From contig NZ_JBHUIO010000002.1 in the NCBI RefSeq assembly GCF_042682745.1, positions 186,001 to 250,000 of the forward strand: a DNA stretch of 64,000 nt. Direction: 5' to 3'. Under the pieces are notes generated by a model. It was not told where the DNA came from, did not search any database, and saw only the letters and a program-made list of their open reading frames with translations. The translations under genes were made by a program, and so were the position numbers. This document shows positions 18,924 through 27,944 of the stretch, piece after piece. Origin of the DNA: Tumebacillus_A lipolyticus. Lineage in GTDB: Bacteria; Bacillota; Bacilli; Tumebacillales; Tumebacillaceae. Positions within the stretch are counted from its first letter, which is position 1. The number at the start of each line of letters is the position of its first letter.

Positions 18924-19808
18924 ATGCAGAAAGTAAAAATCGGTCTCATTCAAGCCAAACATAACATTCACGGTGATGAACCGGTTGCGGTGCACAAAGA
19001 GGTAGCGATCGCCAAGCATCTCGACATGGTGCGGGATGCGGCCGCTCAAGGTGCGAAGATCATCTGTTTGCAAGAGATCTTTTATGGCCCCTACTTTTGT
19101 GCCGAGCAGACCCCAAAATGGTATGAGGCGGCCGAAGAGGTTCCAAACGGTCCGACCACGCAGCTGTTCATGCAACTCGCCAAAGAGCTGGAAGTGGTGA
19201 TCATTCTGCCGATCTATGAGAAAGAGCCGGTCGGCACCCTCTACAACACCGCAGCTGTGATCGACGCAGATGGCAGCTACCTCGGCAAGTATCGCAAGCA
19301 TCACATCCCCCATGTCGAAGCGGGGGAGAGACCGCACGGGTTTTGGGAGAAATTTTACTTCAAACCGGGCAATCTCGGCTATCCGGTGTTCGATACGAAA
19401 TATGCAAAGGTGGGCGTCTATATCTGCTACGATCGTCACTTCCCAGAAGGAGCGCGCATTCTCGGCTTAAAGGGAGCGGAGATCGTCTTCAACCCGTCGG
19501 CGACGGTGGCGGGCACCTCCGAGTATCTCTGGAAGCTCGAACAGCCTGCACATGCGGTAGCGAACGGCTACTACATCGCTGCGATCAACCGCGTCGGGCT
19601 GGAAGCGCCGTGGAACATGGGGGAGTTTTACGGTCAGTCTTACTTGGCCGACCCGCGCGGTTCGATGGTCGCTGTCGCTTCGCGCGATCAGGATGAAGTG
19701 CTCGTGGCGGAGATGGACAAGCAATTGATCTACGAAGTTCGTCAAAAATGGCAATTCTATCGCGATCGTCGTCCAGAGACGTACGGAGAGATGACCGAAC
19801 TGCTGTAA
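18924..19808 (+). CDS. Beta-ureidopropionase (N-carbamoyl-beta-alanine amidohydrolase), nitrilase superfamily
   Basis: This 294-residue nitrilase-fold protein has the Glu-Lys-Cys triad: Glu in CLQEIFYGPYF, Lys in GKYRKHHIPH and Cys in VGVYICYDRHFPEG. It should hydrolyse N-carbamoyl-beta-alanine to beta-alanine, CO2 and ammonia, the last step of the reductive pyrimidine pathway. It starts 15 bases after the dihydropyrimidinase with AGGAGG at 18907-18912. No beta-alanine:pyruvate aminotransferase or malonate-semialdehyde dehydrogenase follows, so the visible pathway stops at beta-alanine. The best alternative is a related N-carbamoyl amidase (N-carbamoyl-D-amino acid or N-carbamoylputrescine), which the context makes less likely. 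Confidence 0.88.
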   Translation: MQKVKIGLIQAKHNIHGDEPVAVHKEVAIAKHLDMVRDAAAQGAKIICLQEIFYGPYFCAEQTPKWYEAAEEVPNGPTTQLFMQLAKELEVVIILPIYEKEPVGTLYNTAAVIDADGSYLGKYRKHHIPHVEAGERPHGFWEKFYFKPGNLGYPVFDTKYAKVGVYICYDRHFPEGARILGLKGAEIVFNPSATVAGTSEYLWKLEQPAHAVANGYYIAAINRVGLEAPWNMGEFYGQSYLADPRGSMVAVASRDQDEVLVAEMDKQLIYEVRQKWQFYRDRRPETYGEMTELL

Positions 19809-19835
19809 ACACCATCAAGGGGGAGGCCTTTCAAC

Positions 19836-21350
19836 ATGGCCACGCAAAGAGAAGAAAGCGGCATTGTCACCTTAACCGAGCAGGGAGTCAAGCAGGTGCA
19901 AGATTCCCCGCTCTGGAATGATGATCTTCGACCGACCACGCGCGCAGAGCACAACTGGTCGGGATTGAGCTTCGCAACGCTCTGGGTCGGGATGTGCATC
20001 TGCATTCCGACCTATACGCTGGCAGCCGGACTGATCGGGCTCGGCATGAGCGTTTGGCAATCGATTTTTACAATTTTCCTCGGCAATTTGATCATCATGG
20101 TACCGATCTTATTAAATGCGCACGCAGGTACGAAATTTGGCATTCCCTATCCGGTTTTTGCCCGCCTCTGGTTCGGCTCAAAGGGAGCTCACTTCCCGGC
20201 GATGGCTCGCGCGTTTGTCGGAGCCGGCTGGTTTGGGATCAATGCGTGGATCGGCGGTGCGGCGCTCGATACGCTGCTCGTCACGTTCTACCCGGCTTGG
20301 GCGAATGTGTCGATGCACACCGGCATCATCTTCTTACTCTTCTGGTTGCTGACGATGATCATCGCCTACCGAGGGCCGCAAGCGGTGAAAAAGCTCGGAG
20401 CGTTTTCCGCACCGACCCTGGCGATCCTCGCGATCGGGCTGTTTATCTGGGCGGTCGTCAAAGCGGACGGCTTCGGCCCGATGCTCGCCACCCCTTCGAA
20501 GTTTGAAACGACCGGCGAGTTCTTGAACGTATTCTGGCCCGCACTGACAGGCGTGATCGCCTTCTGGGCGACATTGGCGCTCAACATTCCAGACTTCTGC
20601 CGCTATGCGGTCTCGCAAAAGTCACAAGCGACCGCCCAAGTGCTCACCATGCCGATCACGATGGCGATCTTTTCCTTCATCGGGGTTGCTGTCACATCTG
20701 CTACGGTGGTCATCTATGGAGAAGCGATCTGGGATCCGGTGCAGCTGCTGGCCAAATTCCCGCCCTATGTCATCCTGATCGGCGCGGTTGGCATCGTGCT
20801 CGCCTCGATCACCGTCAACGTCTCGGCCAACCTGGTCGCCCCGGCGCGGGCGATCGAAAATCTCTGGCCGCGGCGCATCACCTTTGGCATCGGCGCGGTC
20901 ATCACCGGGCTGATCGGGATCGCGATGCAACCGTGGTTTATCTTGGAGAACTTCGGCAACTACATCTTCGGCTGGCTCGGCACGTACGGTGCGCTGCTCG
21001 GCCCGATCGACGGCATCGCTGTCGCCGACTATTGGATGGTTCGCAAGCGCCGCCTCGATCTGGTCGAGCTCTATCGATCGAACGGCAAATACTCCTATGC
21101 GAGCGGTTTTAACATGAAATCGATCTATGCGCTCGCGCTTGGCATCGCAGCATCGCTGCTCGGGCTCATCGTTCCGGGCCTGTCGATCCTCTGGGAAAAC
21201 GCCTGGACGGTCGGTCTGTTCGTGTCGATGTTTGCCTACTGGTGGCTGATGCGCACAGATGCGAGCCTTCTCTCGCAGACAGAGTATGAGCAGATCACCG
21301 AGATCTCTCAGCTGGCGAAGCGGGAAAACGATTCGAACGTCGCTTTGTAA
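19836..21350 (+). CDS. NCS1-family nucleobase:cation symporter (uracil, allantoin or hydantoin permease)
   Basis: This 504-residue integral membrane protein has about twelve hydrophobic segments and NCS1 family sequence. The N-terminal part reads WNDDLRPTTRAEHNWSG, followed by the first membrane helix, and a central segment reads WATLALNIPDFCRYA. It most likely imports uracil, dihydrouracil or a related ring compound to feed PreTA and the dihydropyrimidinase. It is the last gene of the PKS-NRPS-pyrimidine operon, 27 bases after the ureidopropionase, and the strong terminator at 21485-21517 follows. Sequence alone does not separate uracil, allantoin and hydantoin transporters. Confidence 0.88.
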   Translation: MATQREESGIVTLTEQGVKQVQDSPLWNDDLRPTTRAEHNWSGLSFATLWVGMCICIPTYTLAAGLIGLGMSVWQSIFTIFLGNLIIMVPILLNAHAGTKFGIPYPVFARLWFGSKGAHFPAMARAFVGAGWFGINAWIGGAALDTLLVTFYPAWANVSMHTGIIFLLFWLLTMIIAYRGPQAVKKLGAFSAPTLAILAIGLFIWAVVKADGFGPMLATPSKFETTGEFLNVFWPALTGVIAFWATLALNIPDFCRYAVSQKSQATAQVLTMPITMAIFSFIGVAVTSATVVIYGEAIWDPVQLLAKFPPYVILIGAVGIVLASITVNVSANLVAPARAIENLWPRRITFGIGAVITGLIGIAMQPWFILENFGNYIFGWLGTYGALLGPIDGIAVADYWMVRKRRLDLVELYRSNGKYSYASGFNMKSIYALALGIAASLLGLIVPGLSILWENAWTVGLFVSMFAYWWLMRTDASLLSQTEYEQITEISQLAKRENDSNVAL

Positions 21351-21484
21351 GCGATGATCTGATGAGCAGGATCGTGAAGTGTCAGACGTTTGGTCGTGCA
21401 TTCGGTGATCATCTTGCTTGCAAGCGAGTGGTACGCGACAGAATGATGACCGAATAATTTCACGTCTGTTCGAAAAAAGGATTT

Positions 21485-21517
21485 AGGTCGACCAACTTCT
21501 GTTGGTCGACCTTTTTT
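21485..21517 (+). terminator. Intrinsic terminator of the PKS-NRPS-pyrimidine operon
   Basis: A perfect 12-bp stem (AGGTCGACCAAC paired with GTTGGTCGACCT) with a TTCT loop is followed directly by a T run. It lies 134 bases after the permease stop and closes a transcription unit of about 21 kb that starts upstream of the PKS. Confidence 0.92.
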
Positions 21518-21565
21518 GGTGGAAGAGGGAGTTGAACAAAGGTGTGGTTGTAACAAAACTGAAAA

Positions 21566-21594
21566 TTGAGAAAGTAATAGAACTGAGGTAGGAT
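21566..21594 (+). promoter_or_regulatory. Candidate sigma-A promoter for the small lipoprotein gene
   Basis: TTGAGA (21566-21571) and TAGGAT (21589-21594) are separated by 17 bases. They lie between the operon terminator and the lipoprotein start at 21619, which leaves a short leader. Both boxes are imperfect. Confidence 0.4.
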
Positions 21595-21618
21595 ATAGAA
21601 AAAGACGGGAGTGTTGCT

Positions 21619-22080
21619 ATGAAAAAAAGAACGCTCGCTCAGCTCATACTCTTTGCACTGTTGCTGACAGGCTGTGAAGAAACGATCGAGCAGCGCCATG
21701 CGGCGGCAGTTAAAAAAGCGATCCAGTTCAACATGGCGATGCTCGATTATCAGCATCGAACGAGCAACGACGATGTAAGAGGGCTGGAAGATGCAACCGA
21801 CCGTGCCAGAACCGCGCTCTTGCAAGAGCTCAAGACTCCTGAGGAAATCCTTCAGGCGGCAGGAGGGCAGGATCGAATGCCGGAGGTGAAGGATGTCAAG
21901 ATCGCCAAGGCGATCCCGATCGGGAAAGATGGCGAAGAGGGCTACATCATCAACACCCGAATCCTTTATTACCCTGATGTCTATCGATACGTTCAAAAAG
22001 TGGGATTGAAGATCGTTCCTGTCGATGGGGAATGGAAAGTTGATCAGGTCGTGCTGGACGGTGAACTTGGTGCCAGTTGA
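21619..22080 (+). CDS. Small predicted lipoprotein of unknown function
   Basis: The 153-residue product begins with a lipoprotein signal peptide: MKKR, a hydrophobic run, and the lipobox LLTGC with the acceptor Cys at about residue 19. The mature part is mostly charged and helical, with no domain I can name. It should be anchored to the outer face of the cytoplasmic membrane. GGGAG precedes the ATG. It stands alone between the upstream terminator and the hut promoter, and nothing links it to the flanking pathways. Confidence 0.75.
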   Translation: MKKRTLAQLILFALLLTGCEETIEQRHAAAVKKAIQFNMAMLDYQHRTSNDDVRGLEDATDRARTALLQELKTPEEILQAAGGQDRMPEVKDVKIAKAIPIGKDGEEGYIINTRILYYPDVYRYVQKVGLKIVPVDGEWKVDQVVLDGELGAS

Positions 22081-22147
22081 TGACGCTCCAATATTCCTAA
22101 TTTTTTGCCTTGTCTTCAAAATAGGTGAGCCAAATCCCGTCTTTCGC

Positions 22148-22176
22148 TTGACAGCCAATGTCTACAATGTGACAAT
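22148..22176 (+). promoter_or_regulatory. Sigma-A promoter of the hut operon
   Basis: A perfect TTGACA (22148-22153) and GACAAT (22171-22176) are 17 bases apart. The predicted transcript starts near 22183 and carries a leader of about 170 bases before hutH that contains the hairpin at 22279-22328. Confidence 0.65.
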
Positions 22177-22278
22177 GGTACTAAGCAATCAAATTAGCAA
22201 TCGCAAAGGCGCGTGATTGAGATGAGGAAACTACGTCCGTTTTTCCACAGACAATCGCATATCTGCCTCTTTTGTAAA

Positions 22279-22328
22279 AAAGGGACCGGGTGGAAGTGAA
22301 TGACTTCCGTCTGGTCCCTTTCTTTTGC
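22279..22328 (+). terminator. Terminator-like hairpin in the hut leader (candidate attenuator)
   Basis: AAAGGGACC pairs with GGTCCCTTT, and the stem continues through wobble pairs (GGGT with GTCT) into GGAAGT/ACTTCC. This gives about 19 bp with a five-base GAATG loop, followed by TTTCTTTT. It sits between the promoter at 22148 and hutH. In B. subtilis, hut expression depends on HutP antitermination at a terminator just upstream of hutH, so this is a likely regulatory attenuator. No hutP gene lies in the window and I could not make out a clear array of HutP NAG triplets. It could also be the terminator of the lipoprotein gene. Confidence 0.7.
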
Positions 22329-22354
22329 TAAAGCGTTGAAAGGAGAAATGAGAC

Positions 22355-23890
22355 ATGGAAGATGTGAAAGCTGTCTTGCTCGACGGTGAGCATGTGACCG
22401 TTGAGGATGTGGCGACTGTCGCGCATGAAAATGTGGCGGTAGCGATCTCCGATGCTGCTTGGCAGCGCGTGAAAGACTGCCGAAAGATGGTCGAGGAACT
22501 GGTGAGCACGGGGAAGGTGGTCTATGGGGTCACCACCGGATTTGGCAAGTTTAGCGATGTGCACATTTCGCCGGAGGATGCGGCGCAATTGCAAGTCAAC
22601 CTGATCCGTTCGCACGCCTGTGCGGTCGGGCAACCGATGTCGATTCCGGCCGTTCGCGCGCTGATGATGCTTCGCGCAAACGCTCTGTCAAAAGGCTACT
22701 CGGGCATCCGCCCGGAAACACTGCAACTGTTGATCGACTGCCTCAATCATGGCGTGCATCCGGTCGTCCCGGAGCAAGGATCGCTCGGCGCATCGGGCGA
22801 CCTCGCGCCGCTGTCTCATTTAGCTCTCGTTCTGATGGGCGAAGGGGAAGCATTTTATCAGGGGGAGCGCCTTCCAGGCGGTGAAGCGCTGAAAAAGGCC
22901 GGGCTTTCCCCGATTCAACTGCAAGCAAAAGAAGGTCTGGCGCTGATCAACGGCACTCAGATCATGACATCGATCGGCACGCTGACCTATGTGAAAGCGA
23001 AAGCGCTCGCCAAGGCGGCCGATATGATCGCCGCCCTCACCGTCGAATGTCTGCGCGGCATTCCGGAAGCGTTTGCCGAAGAGGTGCATCGCGTGCGCCC
23101 CTACCCGGAACAGCTCGGCGTGGCCAGCAACTTGCGCCGACTGCTGACCGGAAGCAAGCTGACGACCGAACAAGGCGAGATTCGCGTCCAAGATGCGTAC
23201 TCGCTGCGCTGTCTGCCGCAAGTGCACGGGGCATCTCGCCAAGTGCTGACCTATGTTGAAGATAAGCTGTCGATCGAAGTCAATTCGGCGACAGACAACC
23301 CGCTCTTGTTCCTCGAAGAGGGCAAGGTGATCTCCGGCGGCAACTTCCACGGCCAGCCGATGGCGTTTGCGATGGACTTTTTGAAGATCGGCATGAGCGA
23401 GCTGGCCAACATCTCCGAGCGCCGCACGGAGCGCTTGGTCAACCCTGCGCTGTCTGAGCTTCCGGCCTTCCTCAGCCATCAGCCGGGCGTCGAGTCGGGC
23501 ATGATGATCCTGCAATACGTGTCCGCATCTCTGGTGTCGGAAAACAAAGTGCTCGCCCATCCGGCCTCTGTCGATTCGATCCCATCTTCTGCTAATCAGG
23601 AGGATCATGTCTCGATGGGAACGACTGCTGCCCGCCATGCGGCACAGGTGATCGACAACGTCTCGAAAGTGTTGGCGATCGAGCTGATCTGCGCGGCAGA
23701 AGCGGCAGAGTTTGTCGGGGCAGAAGGCCTCGCGCCCGCGACGCGCAAGCTGTACGATCTGTTGCGCGGCGTCGTGCCGCCTGTGCTCACCGACCGCTCG
23801 ACATCGGCGGACATCGAAAAGGTGGCGGCCGCGCTGTTGCAAGGCAAGTGGGTTCAAGAGGTTGAAAAAATTTCTGGCGAGCTGATGTAA
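22355..23890 (+). CDS. hutH: Histidine ammonia-lyase
   Basis: The 511-residue protein deaminates L-histidine to trans-urocanate. The residues that form the MIO electrophile are Ala146-Ser147-Gly148 within GSLGASGDLAPLSH. An early YGVTTGFGKF supplies the conserved active-site Tyr region, and SANQEDHVSMGT lies near residue 410. Length and motifs match bacterial HutH. It opens the hut operon, follows AAAGGAG, and lies immediately after the leader hairpin. Confidence 0.97.
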   Translation: MEDVKAVLLDGEHVTVEDVATVAHENVAVAISDAAWQRVKDCRKMVEELVSTGKVVYGVTTGFGKFSDVHISPEDAAQLQVNLIRSHACAVGQPMSIPAVRALMMLRANALSKGYSGIRPETLQLLIDCLNHGVHPVVPEQGSLGASGDLAPLSHLALVLMGEGEAFYQGERLPGGEALKKAGLSPIQLQAKEGLALINGTQIMTSIGTLTYVKAKALAKAADMIAALTVECLRGIPEAFAEEVHRVRPYPEQLGVASNLRRLLTGSKLTTEQGEIRVQDAYSLRCLPQVHGASRQVLTYVEDKLSIEVNSATDNPLLFLEEGKVISGGNFHGQPMAFAMDFLKIGMSELANISERRTERLVNPALSELPAFLSHQPGVESGMMILQYVSASLVSENKVLAHPASVDSIPSSANQEDHVSMGTTAARHAAQVIDNVSKVLAIELICAAEAAEFVGAEGLAPATRKLYDLLRGVVPPVLTDRSTSADIEKVAAALLQGKWVQEVEKISGELM

Positions 23891-23917
23891 GCCACCAATT
23901 AAGGGAGGATACTACGA

Positions 23918-25585
23918 ATGACCACACAACCTAAACGTGAGATCCGCGCTCCGCGCGGCACCGAACTGAATGCAAAAGGCTGGGTGCAAGAGGCTGCACT
24001 GCGCATGCTGATGAACAACCTCGATCCGGAAGTTGCCGAGCGTCCAGAAGATCTGGTCGTCTATGGCGGCATCGGTAAAGCGGCGCGCAACTGGCCCGCT
24101 TTTGATGCGATCGTCCGCGAATTGAAGCGCCTGGAAAGCGATGAGACGCTGCTGGTGCAATCGGGGAAGCCGGTCGGCGTGTTCAAAACGCATGAGCGCG
24201 CTCCGCGCGTCCTGCTCTCCAACTCCGTTCTCGTTCCCGCTTGGGCGAACTGGGAGCACTTCCGCGAGCTGGAACAAAAAGGTCTGATGATGTACGGTCA
24301 GATGACAGCCGGCTCCTGGATCTACATCGGCACTCAAGGGATCTTGCAAGGGACGTATGAGACGTTTGCGGAAGCGGGTCGCCAACTGACGGGCGGCACG
24401 CTGAAAGGGACGCTGACGCTGACCGCCGGTCTCGGCGGGATGGGCGGTGCGCAACCGCTGGCCGTCACGATGAACGAAGGGGTTGTCATCGCGGTCGAAG
24501 TGGACAAAACGCGCATCGAGCGCCGCATCCAAACTCGCTACTGCGATGTGTTGGCCGAAACGCTCGACGAGGCGCTGGAGCTGGCGAACCAAGCGAAAGC
24601 GGAAGGCAGAGCGCTTGCGATCGGGCTGCTCGGCAACGCGGCTGAGATCTATCCGGAATTTGTGCGCCGCGGCATCAAGCCAGACTTTGTCACCGATCAG
24701 ACGTCCGCGCACGATCCGCTGAACGGATATGTTCCGATCGGCTACTCGCTGGAAGAGGCGGCTGCGCTGCGCAGCAGCGATCCGGATACGTACATTTCGC
24801 TTGCGAAAAAGAGCATGGCGGTGCACGTCCAAGCGATGCTCGACCTGCAGAAGTTGGGTTCGACCGTGTTCGACTACGGCAACAACATCCGCCAGGTCGC
24901 GCTGGATGAAGGCGTTAAAGATGCGTTCAACTTCCCAGGCTTCGTACCTGCCTATATCCGTCCGCTATTCTGCGAAGGCAAAGGTCCTTTCCGCTGGGCT
25001 GCTCTGTCTGGCGATCCGGAAGATATCAAAAAGACGGACGAACTGATTTTGAAACTGTTCCCGGAAAACGAACATCTGCGCCGCTGGATCACGATGGCTG
25101 GCGAAAAGGTCGCTTTCCAAGGCCTGCCGTCTCGCATCTGCTGGCTCGGCTACGGCGAGCGTGCCAAAGTGGGTCTGGCGATCAACGAGATGGTTAAAAA
25201 CGGCGAGTTGAAAGCTCCGATCGTCATCGGGCGCGACCACCTCGACTGCGGCTCGGTCGCATCGCCGAACCGAGAGACGGAAGCGATGAAAGACGGCTCC
25301 GATGCGGTTGGCGACTGGGCGATCTTGAACGCCTTGATCAACACGTCGGCAGGCGCTTCTTGGGTTTCTGTCCACCACGGCGGTGGCGTTGGCATGGGAT
25401 ACTCGCTGCATGCGGGCATGGTGGTCGTCGCAGACGGCACAGATGAAGCGGCAGAGCGCCTGCAAGCGGTGCTCACCTCCGATCCGGGCATGGGCGTGAT
25501 CCGTCATGTCGATGCGGGCTACGAGGAAGCGATCGAAACGGCGGAGGAGCATGGCATCCGCATCCCGATGCGCGAACAGGAGTAG
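23918..25585 (+). CDS. hutU: Urocanate hydratase (urocanase)
   Basis: The 555-residue protein has the normal length of urocanase, the NAD-dependent enzyme that converts urocanate to imidazolonepropionate. Recognisable segments are VYGGIGKAARNWP near residue 48, GQMTAGSWIYIGTQGILQGT near residue 128, and GRDHLDCGSVASPNRET, which contains the conserved Cys of the active site. The start follows AGGGAGG, 27 bases after hutH. Confidence 0.97.
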   Translation: MTTQPKREIRAPRGTELNAKGWVQEAALRMLMNNLDPEVAERPEDLVVYGGIGKAARNWPAFDAIVRELKRLESDETLLVQSGKPVGVFKTHERAPRVLLSNSVLVPAWANWEHFRELEQKGLMMYGQMTAGSWIYIGTQGILQGTYETFAEAGRQLTGGTLKGTLTLTAGLGGMGGAQPLAVTMNEGVVIAVEVDKTRIERRIQTRYCDVLAETLDEALELANQAKAEGRALAIGLLGNAAEIYPEFVRRGIKPDFVTDQTSAHDPLNGYVPIGYSLEEAAALRSSDPDTYISLAKKSMAVHVQAMLDLQKLGSTVFDYGNNIRQVALDEGVKDAFNFPGFVPAYIRPLFCEGKGPFRWAALSGDPEDIKKTDELILKLFPENEHLRRWITMAGEKVAFQGLPSRICWLGYGERAKVGLAINEMVKNGELKAPIVIGRDHLDCGSVASPNRETEAMKDGSDAVGDWAILNALINTSAGASWVSVHHGGGVGMGYSLHAGMVVVADGTDEAAERLQAVLTSDPGMGVIRHVDAGYEEAIETAEEHGIRIPMREQE

Positions 25586-25611
25586 TCATAACAACAGCGA
25601 GGAGGATGAGA

Positions 25612-26904
25612 ATGGAACGCATAGATTTGCTTGTCAAAGGCATCGGGCGGCTGGTGACGCCGCCCGGCGATGCCCCTCGATTCGGCAGTGAGATGAACGA
25701 AGTGATCGAGATCGAAAACGCGGCTGTGGCGATTCATGAAGACCGCTTTGTCCTCGTCGGCCCAGAGGAAGAGGTGTTGGCGGCGCTTGCTGGCGTCGAG
25801 ATCGCCGAGACGATCGACGCAGCAGGTCGACTTGTCACACCGGGGCTGGTCGATCCGCACACGCACCTCGTGCATGGCGGTTCGCGGGAGCATGAGCTGG
25901 CGATGAAGCGCTCCGGCGTGCCGTATCTGGAGATCCTCGCACAAGGCGGCGGCATTCTCTCGACCGTCAAAGCGACCCGTGCGGCAACAGAAGAAGAGCT
26001 CTACCAAAAAGCGCGCAAAAGCCTCGATGAGATGCTCCTGAACGGGGTGACCACCGTCGAAGCGAAAAGCGGCTACGGCCTGACCCTTGAAGATGAGCTG
26101 AAGCAGTTGCGCGTGGCGAAGCGGTTGCAGGACACCCATCCGGTCGACATCGTCTCCACCTTCATGGGTGCGCACGCCGTTCCGCCCGAATACAAAGGGC
26201 GCACCGACGAGTATGTCGATCTGATCGTAAACGAGATGCTGCCACAGGTCGCCGAGGAGTTTCTCGCCGAGTTTTGCGATGTGTTCTGCGAGCATGGCGT
26301 CTTCACCGTCGAGCAGTCGCGCCGCATCTTGATGGAAGGCAAGCGCAACGGGATGATGCCGAAGATTCACGCAGACGAGATCGAATCGCTCGGCGGCGCG
26401 CAGTTGGCCGGAGAGATCGGCGCGATCTCAGCGGAGCATCTGCTGGCTGCGACAGACGAAGGATTGCAAGAGCTCGCTGACAACGGTGTAACGCCTGTAC
26501 TTTTGCCAGGTACGTCGTTTAACCTCGGCTTGCAAAACCATGCTCGCGCTCGCGACATGATCGACAGGTACAACCTGCCGGTGGCGCTCTCCACCGACTA
26601 CAATCCTGGCTCGTGCCCGACCGAATCGATCCAACTGATCATCGCGCTCGCCTCGCTCAATCTGAAGATGACGCCGGAGGAGATTTTAACCGCCTGCACG
26701 ATCAACGCGGCGAACGCGCTCGGCCGCACGACAGACATCGGATCGGTGAAAAAGGGCAAGCGCGCCGACTTGACGATCTTCGATGCGCCCAACATCCAAT
26801 ACCTGCCGTACCATTTTGGCATCAACCACACGTTCGGTGTGATCAAGAACGGCCGCGTGGTGGTCTGGGAGCGCCAGATCGTCCAAGCAGGGGAGGGCGC
26901 CTAG
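25612..26904 (+). CDS. hutI: Imidazolonepropionase
   Basis: This 430-residue amidohydrolase opens the imidazolone ring to give N-formimino-L-glutamate. Metal and substrate motifs include VDPHTHLVHGGSREHE near residue 80, MGAHAVPPEY, and STDYNPGSCPTESI near the C-terminal third. An ATG at 25606 also exists, but it touches the GAGGAGG (25599-25605). The ATG at 25612 has proper six-base spacing and is preferred. The stop codon abuts the hutG ATG. Confidence 0.95.
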   Translation: MERIDLLVKGIGRLVTPPGDAPRFGSEMNEVIEIENAAVAIHEDRFVLVGPEEEVLAALAGVEIAETIDAAGRLVTPGLVDPHTHLVHGGSREHELAMKRSGVPYLEILAQGGGILSTVKATRAATEEELYQKARKSLDEMLLNGVTTVEAKSGYGLTLEDELKQLRVAKRLQDTHPVDIVSTFMGAHAVPPEYKGRTDEYVDLIVNEMLPQVAEEFLAEFCDVFCEHGVFTVEQSRRILMEGKRNGMMPKIHADEIESLGGAQLAGEIGAISAEHLLAATDEGLQELADNGVTPVLLPGTSFNLGLQNHARARDMIDRYNLPVALSTDYNPGSCPTESIQLIIALASLNLKMTPEEILTACTINAANALGRTTDIGSVKKGKRADLTIFDAPNIQYLPYHFGINHTFGVIKNGRVVVWERQIVQAGEGA

Positions 26905-27867
26905 ATGAGCGAGCAGATCCCGCATTTGAAATCGCCCGAGCAGGCGGCATTCCGCGATCATCTGGAAACGAAGGTCGCGCGTTGGATCACCGCATGGGAT
27001 GGGGAGGAGCAGCTGACGGCCGGCGTGATCGGCATTCCGCTCTCCAAGCCGTCGATCTCCGTCTCTGGCGCATCGACCACGCCTGCTGCGATCCGCACCG
27101 CCTTCAAATCGTTCACCACCTATTCGCTCGAATACGGAGTTGATCTGCAGGAGATGCTGGTGCGCGATCTTGGCGATATCGAGATGCATGTCACCGACAA
27201 CGCCGAGTCGCACCGCCGCATCGAGGCGAGCTTGCGGTCGCTGTACCAAAAGCAGCCCGATCTGATCCCGATCATCTTTGGCGGCGATCATTCGATCACC
27301 TGCCCGTCGATGAAAGCGTTTGTCGATCGCCATCCGGGCAAGAAGGTCGGCATCATCCATTTTGATGCGCATCACGATGTTCGCAACTTTGAGGATGGCG
27401 GCGTTTCAAACGGCACTCCGTTTCGCGGGATTCTCGAATCGGGCATTGTGGACGGCAAGAACATCGTCCAGATCGGCATCCGTGGCTTTATGAACTCCAA
27501 ACCGTATCACGACTACGTGACCGGACACGGGGTGACCGTCTTCACAGCTCGCGACGTACATCGCCAAGGCATCGAGCAGATCTTGTCACAGGCGCTGACG
27601 ATCGCAGGCGACGGCACCGACGTGCTCTACGTGAGCTTCGATGTGGACGTGATCGACCAAGCGTTCGCTCCAGGTTGTCCGGCGATCGGCACCGGCGGGA
27701 TGAATCCGTGGGACGCTCTCGATGCTCTTTATCATCTGGGGACGCTGCCACAGGTGCAAGGGCTTGACTTCGTCTGCATCGACCCGACTGTCGATGTGCG
27801 AAACGTCACCTCTCGACTGGCGGTGCAGTTCATGCTGGCATTCCTCGCTGGCGTTTCAAAACGTTAA
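26905..27867 (+). CDS. hutG: Formimidoylglutamase, arginase/agmatinase family
   Basis: This 320-residue ureohydrolase-fold protein has the binuclear manganese-site motifs GGDHSI, FDAHHDVRN and SFDVDVIDQAFAPG. It should hydrolyse N-formimino-L-glutamate to glutamate and formamide, completing the pathway begun by hutH. The ATG directly follows the hutI stop and uses a GGGGAGG inside hutI, so the two genes are translationally coupled. The order H-U-I-G matches B. subtilis, but no hutM-type histidine permease follows. Confidence 0.94.
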   Translation: MSEQIPHLKSPEQAAFRDHLETKVARWITAWDGEEQLTAGVIGIPLSKPSISVSGASTTPAAIRTAFKSFTTYSLEYGVDLQEMLVRDLGDIEMHVTDNAESHRRIEASLRSLYQKQPDLIPIIFGGDHSITCPSMKAFVDRHPGKKVGIIHFDAHHDVRNFEDGGVSNGTPFRGILESGIVDGKNIVQIGIRGFMNSKPYHDYVTGHGVTVFTARDVHRQGIEQILSQALTIAGDGTDVLYVSFDVDVIDQAFAPGCPAIGTGGMNPWDALDALYHLGTLPQVQGLDFVCIDPTVDVRNVTSRLAVQFMLAFLAGVSKR

Positions 27868-27944
27868 TTGAACTGGACAGATTGTTCAACAACGATTATG
27901 CTAAGAAATGGAATCGAAGTTGAAGTGAAGGGAGTTGGAAGAAC

